From positions 96,344-160,343 of the forward strand of contig JAJPIG010000006.1 in NCBI GenBank assembly GCA_021324855.1: a DNA stretch of 64,000 nucleotides. The letters run 5' to 3'. The translations under genes were made by a program, and so were the position numbers. Positions 40,802 through 50,965 of this stretch are shown in pieces (position 1 is the first letter of the stretch; each line of letters begins with the position of its first letter). Below the pieces are notes generated by a model. The model did no database searches. It saw nothing but the letters and a program-made list of their open reading frames with translations, and had not been told where the DNA came from. The stretch is from Pseudomonadota bacterium. GTDB taxonomy: Bacteria; Desulfobacterota; Binatia; Binatales; Binataceae.

Positions 40802-41352
40802 GCCCTCGGACCGCGCCGAGACTGCCCTCTGCGCCAATGCTGACGCATTTCACTCGCGCGTCGCGCGCCGGCAATGCATTCGACAATCTGTTGACGATTC
40901 TCGAGCAGCGCGCGATACGCGGGTCGACCCGGATGGTCCACGGAAAGCAGCCCGTGGTCTGTCTTTTCGATGCACCGCTCGGCGAGTTACGCAGCCTGCT
41001 GGATCGACGTAACCGCCGCCGTTACGAGCCATTCGGGATGGCGGTGAACAAACGGTATGCTTTTAGATTGGGCGCGCGCCCGGTTATCTATCTGCCGTGG
41101 GCTGAAGCACAGAAGGTGGTTGCTCACGAGGAGCTATGGCGCGTGGTGACCATCGACATGGAACGAACTCCTCCGATCGATTGGAGCTTTGAGCGCGAAT
41201 GGCGGCTCGCCGGGGATTTGCCGCTCGAGCCGCGCCAGGTTGTCGCATTGGTTGACAATTGGCGCGATGTCGACGAAGTCTTCGCCCGCTTCGATGGGCA
41301 TCCGCCGTGCGCGGGCGTGATTCCCCTGAGCGCCCTGTTCGAAACGCCATGA
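40798..41352 (+). CDS. AbiGi/DarT-like (DUF2971-like) protein
   Basis: LTHFTRAS...NLLTILEQRAI...VVCLFDAPL...YEPFGMAVNK...GARPVIYLP...DWSFEREWRLAGDL. Confidence 0.6.
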   Translation: MSPRTAPRLPSAPMLTHFTRASRAGNAFDNLLTILEQRAIRGSTRMVHGKQPVVCLFDAPLGELRSLLDRRNRRRYEPFGMAVNKRYAFRLGARPVIYLPWAEAQKVVAHEELWRVVTIDMERTPPIDWSFEREWRLAGDLPLEPRQVVALVDNWRDVDEVFARFDGHPPCAGVIPLSALFETP

Positions 41353-42974
41353 GCGTACGTTCGCAAACGATCGCGCGGATAGGCCTCAGCGTCCTGAGCG
41401 GGGTTGCGCTGGGACTCGCGTTTCCGAAGTTCGATCTCAATCTGCTCGCGTGGGTCGCCTTCATCCCGCTGCTTTATGCGATCGACGGAGAAAGCCTGCC
41501 GGCGACGTTCATCCACGGGTGGATCGCGGGTTTCGCCTGTTACATCGTCTCGCTCTACTGGATCACGATCACACTCAATACCTTCGCCGGCCTTCCGGTC
41601 GTGATCGCGATACTGCCGATGCTGCTGCTGTCGGGAATCCTCGCTATATACACGGGCGCCGCCTTGTGGGCGAGCGCGTTCGCTGCGGCGCGCACGCGGA
41701 TTCCGATGGTGGTTACGCTGCCCGTGATCTGGACAGGGATTGAATGGCTGCGAAGTTTTTTTCCGATCGGGTTCCCATGGAGCTACGTCGGTTATTCGCA
41801 ATATAGCAATCTCGAGCTGATCCAGTTTGCGGAGATTACCGGCGTCTACGGCATCTCGGCGTTGATCGTGTTCTTCAATGTGGTGCTCTATGCGGTCCTG
41901 TTCGGTCGTCATAGCCGGCGCTTTCAAGTTGCTGCGCTCGGCGCCCTCACTGCGCTTTTGATTGCAGCGGATATCTTTGGAACGGTGCGCATCCGGCAGC
42001 TCGAGCATGCGCCTGCAGCAGGAAAAATACGCGCCGCAATGGTGCAAGGCGACATCCCGCAATCCGTCAAATGGAGTCCGGATTTTCTCGAGACCTCGTT
42101 CGGTATCTACGTTGCGCAAAGCGAAAAAGCCGCACGCGAAGGCGCTCAGGTGATCATCTGGCCGGAAGCCGCTGCGGCGTTTCTGTTCCAACCCCAGGAT
42201 CGCTATCCCGTGCAACTCGCGGCCGATGCGAAATATCGCTCGCGCCTGCTCGATCTCGCCCGCGCGACCGACAAGCCGATTCTCTTCGGCGCACCGGCAC
42301 TGGGAGTCGAGGACGGCGAGCCGGGATTTTACAATCGCGCCTACCTGGTTTCGGGAAAAGGCGAGGTCGAGAGCTATTACGACAAGATGCAGCTTGTGCC
42401 GTTCGGCGAGTATATCCCGCTCAGACCGCTGCTCGGCAAATTCGTGCATCGGATCGTTGCCGGTTTCGGCGATATGTTCCCGGGCCGCGTGCAGACGATC
42501 TTCAACGTCGACGGCGCCCGAATGGCGGTGTTGATCTGCTACGAGAGCGTGTTTCCCGACCTGACGCGCCGCGCGGTCAAACGCGGCGCCGAGATCCTGG
42601 TTAACATCACCAATGACGCGTGGTACGGCGAAAGTTCGGCGCCGTATCAGTTGCTCGCGATGGCGGCGATGAGATCGGTCGAGACCAAGGTTCCGATGAT
42701 TCGGGTTGCGAATACCGGGATCAGTGCGGTGATTGCACCGACCGGACAAATCACCGCATCGACGCCCCTGTCGACGCGCACCATGGAGATCGAAACGGTC
42801 CGGTACCGCCCGGAACGAACGATCTACACGATCGTCGGCGACCTGTTCGCCGAGATCTGTTTTGCTCTAGGCGTCGCCTGGCTGCTCTGGGGCTTTTGCT
42901 GGCCGATCGCGCCACGCCGTCGCGATACGTCGCCGCCGGTCAATCGCGTTGTCGCCAACGGCCGTCCCAGCTAG
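41349..42974 (+). CDS. lnt: apolipoprotein N-acyltransferase
   Basis: Multi-TM N-terminus, nitrilase domain with VIIWPEAAAAF, DKMQLVPFGEYIPLR, VLICYESVFPDL. Confidence 0.93.
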   Translation: MSVRSQTIARIGLSVLSGVALGLAFPKFDLNLLAWVAFIPLLYAIDGESLPATFIHGWIAGFACYIVSLYWITITLNTFAGLPVVIAILPMLLLSGILAIYTGAALWASAFAAARTRIPMVVTLPVIWTGIEWLRSFFPIGFPWSYVGYSQYSNLELIQFAEITGVYGISALIVFFNVVLYAVLFGRHSRRFQVAALGALTALLIAADIFGTVRIRQLEHAPAAGKIRAAMVQGDIPQSVKWSPDFLETSFGIYVAQSEKAAREGAQVIIWPEAAAAFLFQPQDRYPVQLAADAKYRSRLLDLARATDKPILFGAPALGVEDGEPGFYNRAYLVSGKGEVESYYDKMQLVPFGEYIPLRPLLGKFVHRIVAGFGDMFPGRVQTIFNVDGARMAVLICYESVFPDLTRRAVKRGAEILVNITNDAWYGESSAPYQLLAMAAMRSVETKVPMIRVANTGISAVIAPTGQITASTPLSTRTMEIETVRYRPERTIYTIVGDLFAEICFALGVAWLLWGFCWPIAPRRRDTSPPVNRVVANGRPS

Positions 42975-43044
42975 ACGTCTTCATCAAACTTGATTTCGAC
43001 CTGCGATTATGCGACGCACGGCTTGAACGGTTCATCCGCCGCCG

Positions 43045-43455
43045 ATGGAAATCCATCTGTTCCACCTGATGCCGTGGCCGTATCTGCCGGCCGACTTTGA
43101 CGATCGCGAACGCTACCCGAGCACGTGGGTCACGCTGTCCAATACTCACTACGATCCGGAGCGCGGCCACGAGCTCTACAATCGCTACCTCGATGAGATG
43201 GAGTATGCCGAAGAGCTTGGTTTCGACGGCGTCTCCGTCAACGAGCATCATCAGAACGCCTACGGGCTGATGCCCGCGCCGAACATCATGGCGGCGGCGG
43301 TCGCACGGCGCACCCGGCGTATCAAGCTGCTGATTCTGGGCAACGGCTTGCCGCTGCGCGATCATCCGCTGCGCATCGCCGAGGAAGTCGCGATGCTGGA
43401 TGCGATGTCGGGCGGACGGGTTATCTCCGGGTTTGTCCGCGGCATCGGCGCTTGA
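43045..43455 (+). pseudogene. truncated luciferase-like (LLM) flavin-dependent oxidoreductase
   Basis: 136 aa colinear with the first ~136 aa of the adjacent 394-aa paralog; stops in SGGRVISGFVRGIGA*. Confidence 0.75.
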
Positions 43456-43553
43456 GTTGCCGCTGGACCCACGCTCATGCGATATAGTTTCGTGAGCGGG
43501 CCGTAAATGCAGCGCTGGGAACGGTAATTTTTTTCGACGGAGAATAGACGCTA

Positions 43554-44738
43554 ATGCAATGTCATCTGTTCCATCTGATGCCCTATCCGCATCTGCCGCC
43601 GGATTTCGACGACATGAAGAAGTACCCGACTTCGTGGGTAATCTTCTCGAACAAGCATTACGATCCGGTCAAGGGCGTCGAGATCTACAACCGCTACCTC
43701 GATGAACTGGAATGGGCTGAGGAGTTGGGCTTCGACGGCGTCTGTGTCAATGAGCATCATCAGAATGCCTACGGCACGATGCCGGCGCCGAACATCATGG
43801 CGGCGGCGCTCACCCGGCGCACCAAGCGCGTGAAGATCCTGGTGCTGGGCAATGGTCTGCCGCTTCGCGATCATCCGCTGCGCGTCGCCGAAGAGATCGC
43901 AATGCTCGACGTGATGTCGGGCGGGCGCATCGTCTCGGGGTTCGTGCGCGGCGTCGGCGTCGAGTATTTCTCGATGGGCGTCAATCCGACCTATTCGCGC
44001 GAGCGCTTTGCTGAAGCGCACGATCTGATCATTAAGTCGTGGACCGAACCCGGGCCGTTCGATTTCGAGGGCAAGCACTACCGCGTGCGCTACGTCAATG
44101 TATGGCCGCGGCCGCTCCAGAAGCCGCATCCGCCGATCTGGATTCCGAGCTTCGGCAGCCGCGACACCGGCGTCTGGTGCGCGCATCCGAGCCGCAAGTA
44201 TGCATTTCTCTCCACCTACCTGCCGGACAAGACCGTTAAGGGATTGTTCGACGCCTGCTTCGAAACCGCGCGCCAGCACAATTACGAACTGTCGCCTTAT
44301 CAGCTCGGCCGCTTGATGCCGATCTACGTCGCGGAGACCGACGAGCAGGCGCGCCGCGAGGGCAATCAGCACATCGCATGGCTGTTCCATCGCGGGCTGC
44401 GCTACATCCCCGAGATGCTGTTCCCGCCGGGCTATCTCTCTCCCTCGGCGGCGCTGTTCATGGCGAAGTCGTACCACGAGGTCGACTGGACCAAGCTCAG
44501 CGTCGATGAGATGAGCGAAGCCGGCTACTGCGTGGTCGGCAGCGTTGAGACGGTGAAGCGCCGGCTCGCCAATTCAATGAAAGAGATGGGCTGGGGAATC
44601 CTGATGCCGCTGCTGCAAATCGGCGACATGCCCGCCGATCGCACCCGCAAAAACATGAAGCTGTTCGCGACCGAGGTGATGCCTTACCTGCGGGCGGAAT
44701 TTGACAACCTGCATCCGATGATGGCGAAGTCGGCCTGA
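43554..44738 (+). CDS. LLM class flavin-dependent oxidoreductase
   Basis: VNEHHQNAYGTMPAPNIMAAAL; VLGNGLPLRDHPLRVAEEIAMLDVMSGGRIVSGFVRG. Confidence 0.9.
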   Translation: MQCHLFHLMPYPHLPPDFDDMKKYPTSWVIFSNKHYDPVKGVEIYNRYLDELEWAEELGFDGVCVNEHHQNAYGTMPAPNIMAAALTRRTKRVKILVLGNGLPLRDHPLRVAEEIAMLDVMSGGRIVSGFVRGVGVEYFSMGVNPTYSRERFAEAHDLIIKSWTEPGPFDFEGKHYRVRYVNVWPRPLQKPHPPIWIPSFGSRDTGVWCAHPSRKYAFLSTYLPDKTVKGLFDACFETARQHNYELSPYQLGRLMPIYVAETDEQARREGNQHIAWLFHRGLRYIPEMLFPPGYLSPSAALFMAKSYHEVDWTKLSVDEMSEAGYCVVGSVETVKRRLANSMKEMGWGILMPLLQIGDMPADRTRKNMKLFATEVMPYLRAEFDNLHPMMAKSA

Positions 44739-44762
44739 CGCGGGTCTCCAGGAGCATTTGGG

Positions 44763-45542
44763 ATGGCATTCAAGGAAGAGCTTATCGATATCCACGGCAG
44801 CCAGATTCAGCTCCTGAGCGACGGCTCGGGCGAACCGCTGCTCTACCTGCATAGCGCGGGCGGTGAAGTCGCGTGGCTGCCGTTCTTCGAGATGTTGAGC
44901 CGCGATTTCAAGGTCTATGTTCCGGCGCATCCGGGGTTCTCGAAATCGGGCGGCCTCGACAAGATCGACACGGTTCACGATCTGGTGTTTCACTACACCG
45001 ATCTCATGGATGCGCTCGGCCTGAAGACTGCTCTGGTTGCCGGCCTCTCGCTCGGCGGATGGATCGCGGCGGAACTCGCGGTGCATCATCCGGAGCGAAT
45101 CCGCAAGCTCGCACTGATGGGCGCGGTCGGCCTCTATTGGAAAGGCGCGCCGCCGATGCCCGACATCTTTGCCGCTTCGGGACCGCAAACGCGCGAGATC
45201 GTGTTCTTCGATCCGAATTCCGAGCTTGCACGGATGGTGATCCCCGACAATCCGACGGCCGAACAGCTCGAGGCCGTGCTCAAGGCGCGCGAGGCGACGG
45301 CACGGGTCGGATGGAACCCGTATCTCTACGATCCCCGGCTGATAGAACGGCTCTATCGCATCACGATGCCGACGCTGCTTATCTGGGGGGACTCCGATCG
45401 TCTGGTGTCGATCGAATACGGCAAGGCTTACCAGAAGGGCATCAAGGGCTCGCGCCTGATGACAATCGAGAAATGCGGTCATGCGCCGCCGATAGAGCGT
45501 CCGGAGCCGACCGCGAAGGCGCTCCGCGAATTCTTCAAATAG
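44763..45542 (+). CDS. alpha/beta hydrolase
   Basis: LYLHSAGGEVAWLPFFEML; nucleophile elbow AGLSLGGW; C-terminal CGHAPPIERPE. Confidence 0.9.
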   Translation: MAFKEELIDIHGSQIQLLSDGSGEPLLYLHSAGGEVAWLPFFEMLSRDFKVYVPAHPGFSKSGGLDKIDTVHDLVFHYTDLMDALGLKTALVAGLSLGGWIAAELAVHHPERIRKLALMGAVGLYWKGAPPMPDIFAASGPQTREIVFFDPNSELARMVIPDNPTAEQLEAVLKAREATARVGWNPYLYDPRLIERLYRITMPTLLIWGDSDRLVSIEYGKAYQKGIKGSRLMTIEKCGHAPPIERPEPTAKALREFFK

Positions 45543-45567
45543 CGGCGTTTCGACTCTTGGTCGGTTA

Positions 45568-45607
45568 AGCGGGCGCTTCGATCATCAAAGCTCCCGCTCT
45601 TTTTTTT
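45568..45607 (+). terminator. rho-independent terminator
   Basis: agcgggcgctt ... aaagctcccgct stem (1 mismatch) followed by 8 T. Confidence 0.8.
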
Positions 45608-45658
45608 GCGGCCTCCAGGGCCATTAAAGCCGCCGCGAAAAACTGACAGAATAGAGAC

Positions 45659-46787
45659 ATGTTGAGCGAAATGAGAGAGCAGCTCGCGGATTTCGAAGCG
45701 CGTACCGAAAAGCTCGGGAGGCGTCTTTGACGTCGCTCGCCTCCGGGCCCGCCACGACGAATTACTAAAGGAATCGACCAAGCCCGGCTTCTGGGATCGC
45801 CCCGATCAGGCCCAGGCGCTGGTCAAGGAACAGGATCGAGTCAAAGATCTGCTCGCCGGATACGAGCGGCTGAAGCACCTCGTCGAGGAGGCTCGCCTCT
45901 TTCTTTCGATGGCCGAGGAGGAGGGCAACGAAGAGTCCGAGGCCGCGACTGAAACGCAGCGCGCGCTCGATGCTGCGCGCGCGGAGATCGATCGCCAGGA
46001 ACTGGCCGTGATGCTGAGCGGCGAGTACGACCGGCTCGGCGCGATCGTTTCGATTCATCCGGGCACCGGCGGCCTCGAAGCGCAGGACTGGGCCGAGATG
46101 CTGCTCAGAATGTACCTCCGCTGGGCGGAGCGCCATGGCTACCAGACCGATCTCGCCGATCTGCAGCCCGGCGAAGGCGGCGGCATCAAGAGCGCGACCT
46201 TCACGGTCGAGGGCGATTACGCCTACGGCTACTTGAAGGCCGAGGCCGGCATCCATCGGCTGGTGCGGATTTCGCCGTTCGACGCGAATGCGCGGCGGCA
46301 TACCTCGTTTGCCTCGGTCTTCGTATTTCCGGCGATCGATGACAAGGTCGAGATCACGATCAACCCGGCCGACCTGCGCGTCGATACCTTTCGCGCGTCG
46401 GGCGCCGGCGGTCAGCACGTCAACAAGACCGACTCTGCGGTCCGTATGACGCACCTCCCGACCGGCATCGTGGTGAGCTGCCAGAACGAGCGCTCGCAGT
46501 ACAAGAACCGCTCGATGGCGATGAAGATCCTGCGCGCGCGGTTGTTCGAGCTGGAAGAGCGCAAGAAGCGCGAGCAGTTCGAACAGTTCAGCAAGGACAA
46601 GAAGGACATTACCTGGGGCAGCCAGATTCGCTCCTACGTGTTACAGCCCTACCAGATGGTCAAGGACCATCGCACCGGCGTCGAAATCGGCAACACCGGC
46701 GCGGTGCTCGACGGCGACATCGACGCGTTCATCCAGGCCTTCCTGATGGGCGTGCGCAAAGGCGACGCCGAGGCGGTCCCGGCGTAA
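45659..46787 (+). CDS. prfB: peptide chain release factor 2, with programmed +1 frameshift
   Basis: Frame 0 MLSEMREQLADFEARTEKLGRRL-TGA (stop 45728-45730) at ggGAGGcgtCTTTGAC; +1 frame continues DVARLRARHDELLKESTKPGFWDRPDQAQ; GAGGQHVNKTDSAVRM. Confidence 0.93.
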
Positions 46788-46895
46788 TCCGGCTCAGCGC
46801 GATGTGCTTGCGATTTCGCGCGAGGCGCGGCAGATTCTGACCTTGACCACTCCTCTATTCCCACGCCGCCGCTATCGGCGCGCAAGGAGAAGCTG

Positions 46896-47591
46896 ATGAT
46901 CGATCTCTATTTCTGGACGACTCCCAACGGCTACAAGATCACCATCATGTGCGAGGAAATCGGGCTTCCCTACAACGTGATCCCGATCAACATCCGCGCC
47001 GGCGATCAGTTCAAGCCCGAGTTCCTGAAGATTTCGCCGAACAACAAGATCCCCGCCATCGTCGACAGCGACGGACCCGGCGGCAAGCCAATTTCAATTT
47101 TCGAGTCGGGCGCGATTCTGATGTACCTGGCGGAAAAGACCGGCAAGCTGATGCCGTCCGAGACCCGCAAGCGCTACGACGTGATCCAATGGCTGATGTT
47201 CCAGATGGCGAGCGTGGGACCGATGTTCGGGCAGGCCAACCATTTCCGCCGCCAGGCGCCCGAGCAGATCAAATACGCAATCGAACGCTACACCAACGAG
47301 ATGCGGCGGCTGTACGGCGTGATGGACAAGCGACTGGGCGAGGTCGAGTACCTTGCGGGCGACTACTCGATCGCCGACATCGCGACCTTCCCGTGGACCG
47401 TGCGTTACGACTGGCACGACATCAGCCTCGATGAGTTCCCGAATTTCAAGCGCTGGTTCAAAGCAATCGAGGCGCGGCCGGCCGTGGTGCGCGGGCGCGC
47501 CGTGATGGCCGAGCAAGCCGCGCAGCCGCCGGCCTACGACCCCAAGGCGCAGGAGATCCTGTTCGGCAAAACCCAGTACCAGAAGCGCTAA
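46896..47591 (+). CDS. glutathione S-transferase (YfcG/Ure2-like)
   Basis: MIDLYFWTTPNGYKITIMCEEIGLPYNV; SPNNKIPAIVD; FESGAILMYLAEK. Confidence 0.92.
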   Translation: MIDLYFWTTPNGYKITIMCEEIGLPYNVIPINIRAGDQFKPEFLKISPNNKIPAIVDSDGPGGKPISIFESGAILMYLAEKTGKLMPSETRKRYDVIQWLMFQMASVGPMFGQANHFRRQAPEQIKYAIERYTNEMRRLYGVMDKRLGEVEYLAGDYSIADIATFPWTVRYDWHDISLDEFPNFKRWFKAIEARPAVVRGRAVMAEQAAQPPAYDPKAQEILFGKTQYQKR

Positions 47592-47611
47592 ATTTGTTTC
47601 GATTTCGTTTG

Positions 47612-47645
47612 AACGCGGCCGGCGCGATGCGCCGGCCGCGTTTTT
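47612..47645. terminator. terminator between convergent genes
   Basis: aacgcggccggcgc gat gcgccggccgcgtt + T-run. Confidence 0.85.
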
Positions 47646-48570
47646 ACGGCACGATCGATGCCGCCGGATCGCGCAGCTTGATCAAGGCATACAGCGCTTC
47701 GGTGATCGGCACTGGAATCCCATGGCGGCGCGCGGCGCGGACCACCGCGCCGTTGATCGCGTCGTACTCGAGCCGCCGGCCGCGCCGCAGATCCTGAAGC
47801 GTCGAGCTGTTGCTGTCGCGCAGATTTTTCGCCGTGAAGTCCATCACCTGCTCGATTCGGCCATCGGCGATCTTCGCCCCTTCGGCGCGCGCGACGCGGA
47901 GCCCTTCTTCAAACATGCGGCGCATCAGCCGGAACATATCCGGATCATCGTGCAGCGCGCCGTAATTGCGGCCGGTCAGGGTCGTCACGGCGTTGTAGAC
48001 GTTGTTCCCGATAAGCTTGTCCCAGCGCCGATCGAAGATGTTGGTGACGAGTTCGCCCAGGATACCGGCGCGCTCGAAAGCGTTCGCGTAATTTCGCGCG
48101 CGTTCCGTGATTCGCCCATCCAGCTCGCCGAACTCGATGAAGCCCGTGCCGGTGTGAACCACCCTTGCGGGCTCGGGCAGGTCGGCGAAGATTCGCGCAT
48201 TACCGCTCATCACGGCGTCGCGTCCGAGAATCGACTGCAACAGGCCTTCGTTTTCGACGCCGTTCTGAATCGTCAGAACCGCCGCGCCCGGCTTGAGACA
48301 TCCGGCGATCTGCCGCGCGGTTTCCTCGGTGTGGTACGACTTCACGCAGAACAGGATCAGATCGTAGGGCGCGAAGCGCGCGGGATCGTCGGTCGCGACG
48401 ACGGTGGGCAGCGAGAAGTCGCCCTTGATGCTCTTAATCTCGATCCCGCGCTCGCGCATCGCGCGGAGATTTTCGCCGCGGCCGCAGAACACCACCTCTT
48501 CGCCGGCCTGCTGCAAGCGCGCACCATAGTAGGCGCCGATCGTTCCCGCGCCCATCACGAGGATCTTCAT
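47644..48570 (-). CDS. 2-dehydropantoate 2-reductase (ApbA/PanE) family
   Basis: MKILVMGAGTIGAYYGARLQQAG; CVKSYHTEE; IQNGVENE. Confidence 0.9.
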   Translation of the reverse strand: MKILVMGAGTIGAYYGARLQQAGEEVVFCGRGENLRAMRERGIEIKSIKGDFSLPTVVATDDPARFAPYDLILFCVKSYHTEETARQIAGCLKPGAAVLTIQNGVENEGLLQSILGRDAVMSGNARIFADLPEPARVVHTGTGFIEFGELDGRITERARNYANAFERAGILGELVTNIFDRRWDKLIGNNVYNAVTTLTGRNYGALHDDPDMFRLMRRMFEEGLRVARAEGAKIADGRIEQVMDFTAKNLRDSNSSTLQDLRRGRRLEYDAINGAVVRAARRHGIPVPITEALYALIKLRDPAASIVP

Positions 48571-49535
48571 CGCGCCGCGCCTTCCGCCGCGAGCTTCCGC
48601 GACTGCTCGGCCGCGGCCTCATCGAACGCCGGATCGACCAGCTTGAGCAACGCGTACATCGCCTCGGTCACCGGCACTGATATTCCGTGGCGGCGCGCCG
48701 CCCGAATCACCGCACCGCTGATTGCGTCGTATTCGAGCCGCCTGCCGCGTTCCAGATCCTGGAACGTCGAGGGCCGGTTCTTGCGCAGCCGTTCGCGCGC
48801 ATGCTTGAGCGACGCGTCGATGAACGCCGGGTCGACCGGCGCGCCCTCGGCATGCGCAACCGTCAGCGCTTCGGTCATCAACGTGCGCATCAATTGCGCC
48901 GTATCAGGATCGTCGACCAGCGGACCGAGCGGACGCCGCGTCAGCGCCGACACGACATTGAAGCAGCAGTTGCCGAGCAGTTTCTCCCATCGCGCGACGC
49001 GGAAATTATCGACCACGCGGCCGAGGATGCCGGCGCGCTCGAAGACCCCTGCAAAACGCCGCAAACGCTCGGTATCGCGGCTGTCGAGCTCGCCAATATC
49101 GACGTAGCCCGTGCTGCTGTGATGCACCACGCCGGGAGCCTTGACCTCGGCGCCGATCCGCGAGTTGCCCGCCAGCACCCGCCCGGCGCCGAGAATCTTT
49201 TCAAGTCGATGCTCGTTCTCGATGCCGTTTTGCAGCGTGATTACCGCGCCATCGGAGCTGAGGCATCCTATCAGGCGACGGCCCGCCTCTTCAGTATCGT
49301 AAGACTTTACGCAGAACAGGATCAGATCATACGGCGCGTGATCGCGCGGCTCGTCGGTCGCGGTCACCGGGTTGATGGTGAACTCGGGGCGGATGCCGCT
49401 GATGGTCAGCCCGCGCTCGCGAAGCGCGCGAAGCATCGCGCCGCGCGCGCAGAACACCACCTCCTCGCCGGCGCGCGCGAGGTAGGCGCCGACAAACGCA
49501 CCAATCCCGCCCGTGCCCATCACCAAAATTTTCAT
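48567..49535 (-). CDS. 2-dehydropantoate 2-reductase family, tandem paralog
   Basis: MKILVMGTGGIGAFVGAYLARAG; CVKSYDTEE; LQNGIENE. Confidence 0.9.
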   Translation of the reverse strand: MKILVMGTGGIGAFVGAYLARAGEEVVFCARGAMLRALRERGLTISGIRPEFTINPVTATDEPRDHAPYDLILFCVKSYDTEEAGRRLIGCLSSDGAVITLQNGIENEHRLEKILGAGRVLAGNSRIGAEVKAPGVVHHSSTGYVDIGELDSRDTERLRRFAGVFERAGILGRVVDNFRVARWEKLLGNCCFNVVSALTRRPLGPLVDDPDTAQLMRTLMTEALTVAHAEGAPVDPAFIDASLKHARERLRKNRPSTFQDLERGRRLEYDAISGAVIRAARRHGISVPVTEAMYALLKLVDPAFDEAAAEQSRKLAAEGAAR

Positions 49536-50149
49536 GGTTTAGCCTCGCCCGATCTGCTGAGCGCCTGGCTGAACGCCGCCGCGGTCGTTTTCTCCAAGGC
49601 GTCGAACGTACCGTCGTTCTCGATCACGACCTTCGCCCATTTCCGCCGTTCGCTCTCCGGAAGTTGAGCGCGGATGCGCGCCTCGATTTGATCGCGAGCG
49701 AGTTTGCGATTGCGTTCGACGCGTTCGATGACATGCTCGCGCGAAGCGGTCACCAGCCAAATTTCATCGAACAGCTTCTGCCATCCCGCCTCGATCAGGA
49801 TCGCGGCCTCGATGACGATCGGGCGCCGCTCGCCCTGCGCGCGCGCTTCCCGCACCATCGCCGCCATCCGCTCGAAGATCCGCGGATGAACAATCGCGTT
49901 CAAGCGTTTCAAGGCATCGGGATCGGCGAAGACGATTCTGCCCAGCGCCTTGCGATCGATCCTGTCATCGGCGCCGACGATCGCCGGCCCGAAGGCCGCG
50001 ATCAGCTCCTCGCGCGCGGGCATCCCGGGCTCATAAACCGAATGCCCGATTACGTCGGCATCCCATACCACCGCGCCCAACGCGGCCAGCATTTTTGCGA
50101 CCGTGCTCTTGCCCGAACCGATTCCGCCGGTGAGTCCGATAGTCAACAT
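49532..50149 (-). CDS. coaE: dephospho-CoA kinase
   Basis: MLTIGLTGGIGSGKSTVAKMLAALGAVVWDADVIGH. Confidence 0.94.
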   Translation of the reverse strand: MLTIGLTGGIGSGKSTVAKMLAALGAVVWDADVIGHSVYEPGMPAREELIAAFGPAIVGADDRIDRKALGRIVFADPDALKRLNAIVHPRIFERMAAMVREARAQGERRPIVIEAAILIEAGWQKLFDEIWLVTASREHVIERVERNRKLARDQIEARIRAQLPESERRKWAKVVIENDGTFDALEKTTAAAFSQALSRSGEAKP

Positions 50150-50230
50150 CGCTTCCGGATCGTAACGCGCGACGATGGCCGATCATGCCGCGTACGCGCC
50201 CGCGATCGCAACGCGTGGCTGGTTGATTTC

Positions 50231-50965
50231 TCACACGACGGTGAGGATTCGATTCGCCTCCGCGCTGTAGACGCCCGGACGATCGTACATCACGAGCGGC
50301 GGCTCGATCGTCGCTTCGACACCGCCGCCCTTGCGCGCCTCGATCAGGATCGTTGACGCCGGGCGATCGCGGCGCGGATGGACGAAGCGGATTCGCTTCG
50401 GTTCGAGCGCATGGGCGCGGAGCGATGCGATCAGATCGATCGAGCGGTCGGCCGTGAAAACCATCGCAACGCGGGCTCCGGCGCGCGCGTAGCGTGCCGC
50501 CGCGGCGACGAAATCATCGAGCGTCCCGCTGGTTTCCGAACGTGCCGCGCGCCGTTCCGGATCGGGACTGGCGCGCCCGGAGAGCATCCGGCGATACGGC
50601 GGATTTGCGATTATCAGATCGAACGAGCGCGCCGCGACGCCGGGAATCGCGCGGTTTCTGAGATCGGCGCATATGGCGGTTATGTGCGCATGATTCGCCG
50701 CCGCATTCTCCGCGATCAGTTTCGCGAGCGCTGGCTGAAGCTCGACCGCAACGATCTCTTTCGGTTTCGACAGCGCGGCAAGGATCGTCGCGATCACGCC
50801 GCATCCCGCGCCCAACTCGAGTACGCGGTCGCCGGCGCGCACCGTTACAAAGCGGGCGAGCAGGATGGCGTCGACGGAGAACCGATAACCGCGGCACGGC
50901 TGGATCAAGGTGATCGCGCCGCCTAGGATCGAATCGACCGTATGGCCGGGAGGCGCGGAAATCAT
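50231..50965 (-). CDS. class I SAM methyltransferase (TrmN6-like)
   Basis: VLELGAGCGVIATIL; IIANPPYRRM motif. Confidence 0.85.
   Translation of the reverse strand: MISAPPGHTVDSILGGAITLIQPCRGYRFSVDAILLARFVTVRAGDRVLELGAGCGVIATILAALSKPKEIVAVELQPALAKLIAENAAANHAHITAICADLRNRAIPGVAARSFDLIIANPPYRRMLSGRASPDPERRAARSETSGTLDDFVAAAARYARAGARVAMVFTADRSIDLIASLRAHALEPKRIRFVHPRRDRPASTILIEARKGGGVEATIEPPLVMYDRPGVYSAEANRILTVV

Noticed and set aside
41124-42749. 541-aa minus-strand ORF
   Set aside because: Antisense of lnt and its upstream gene; low-complexity charged translation
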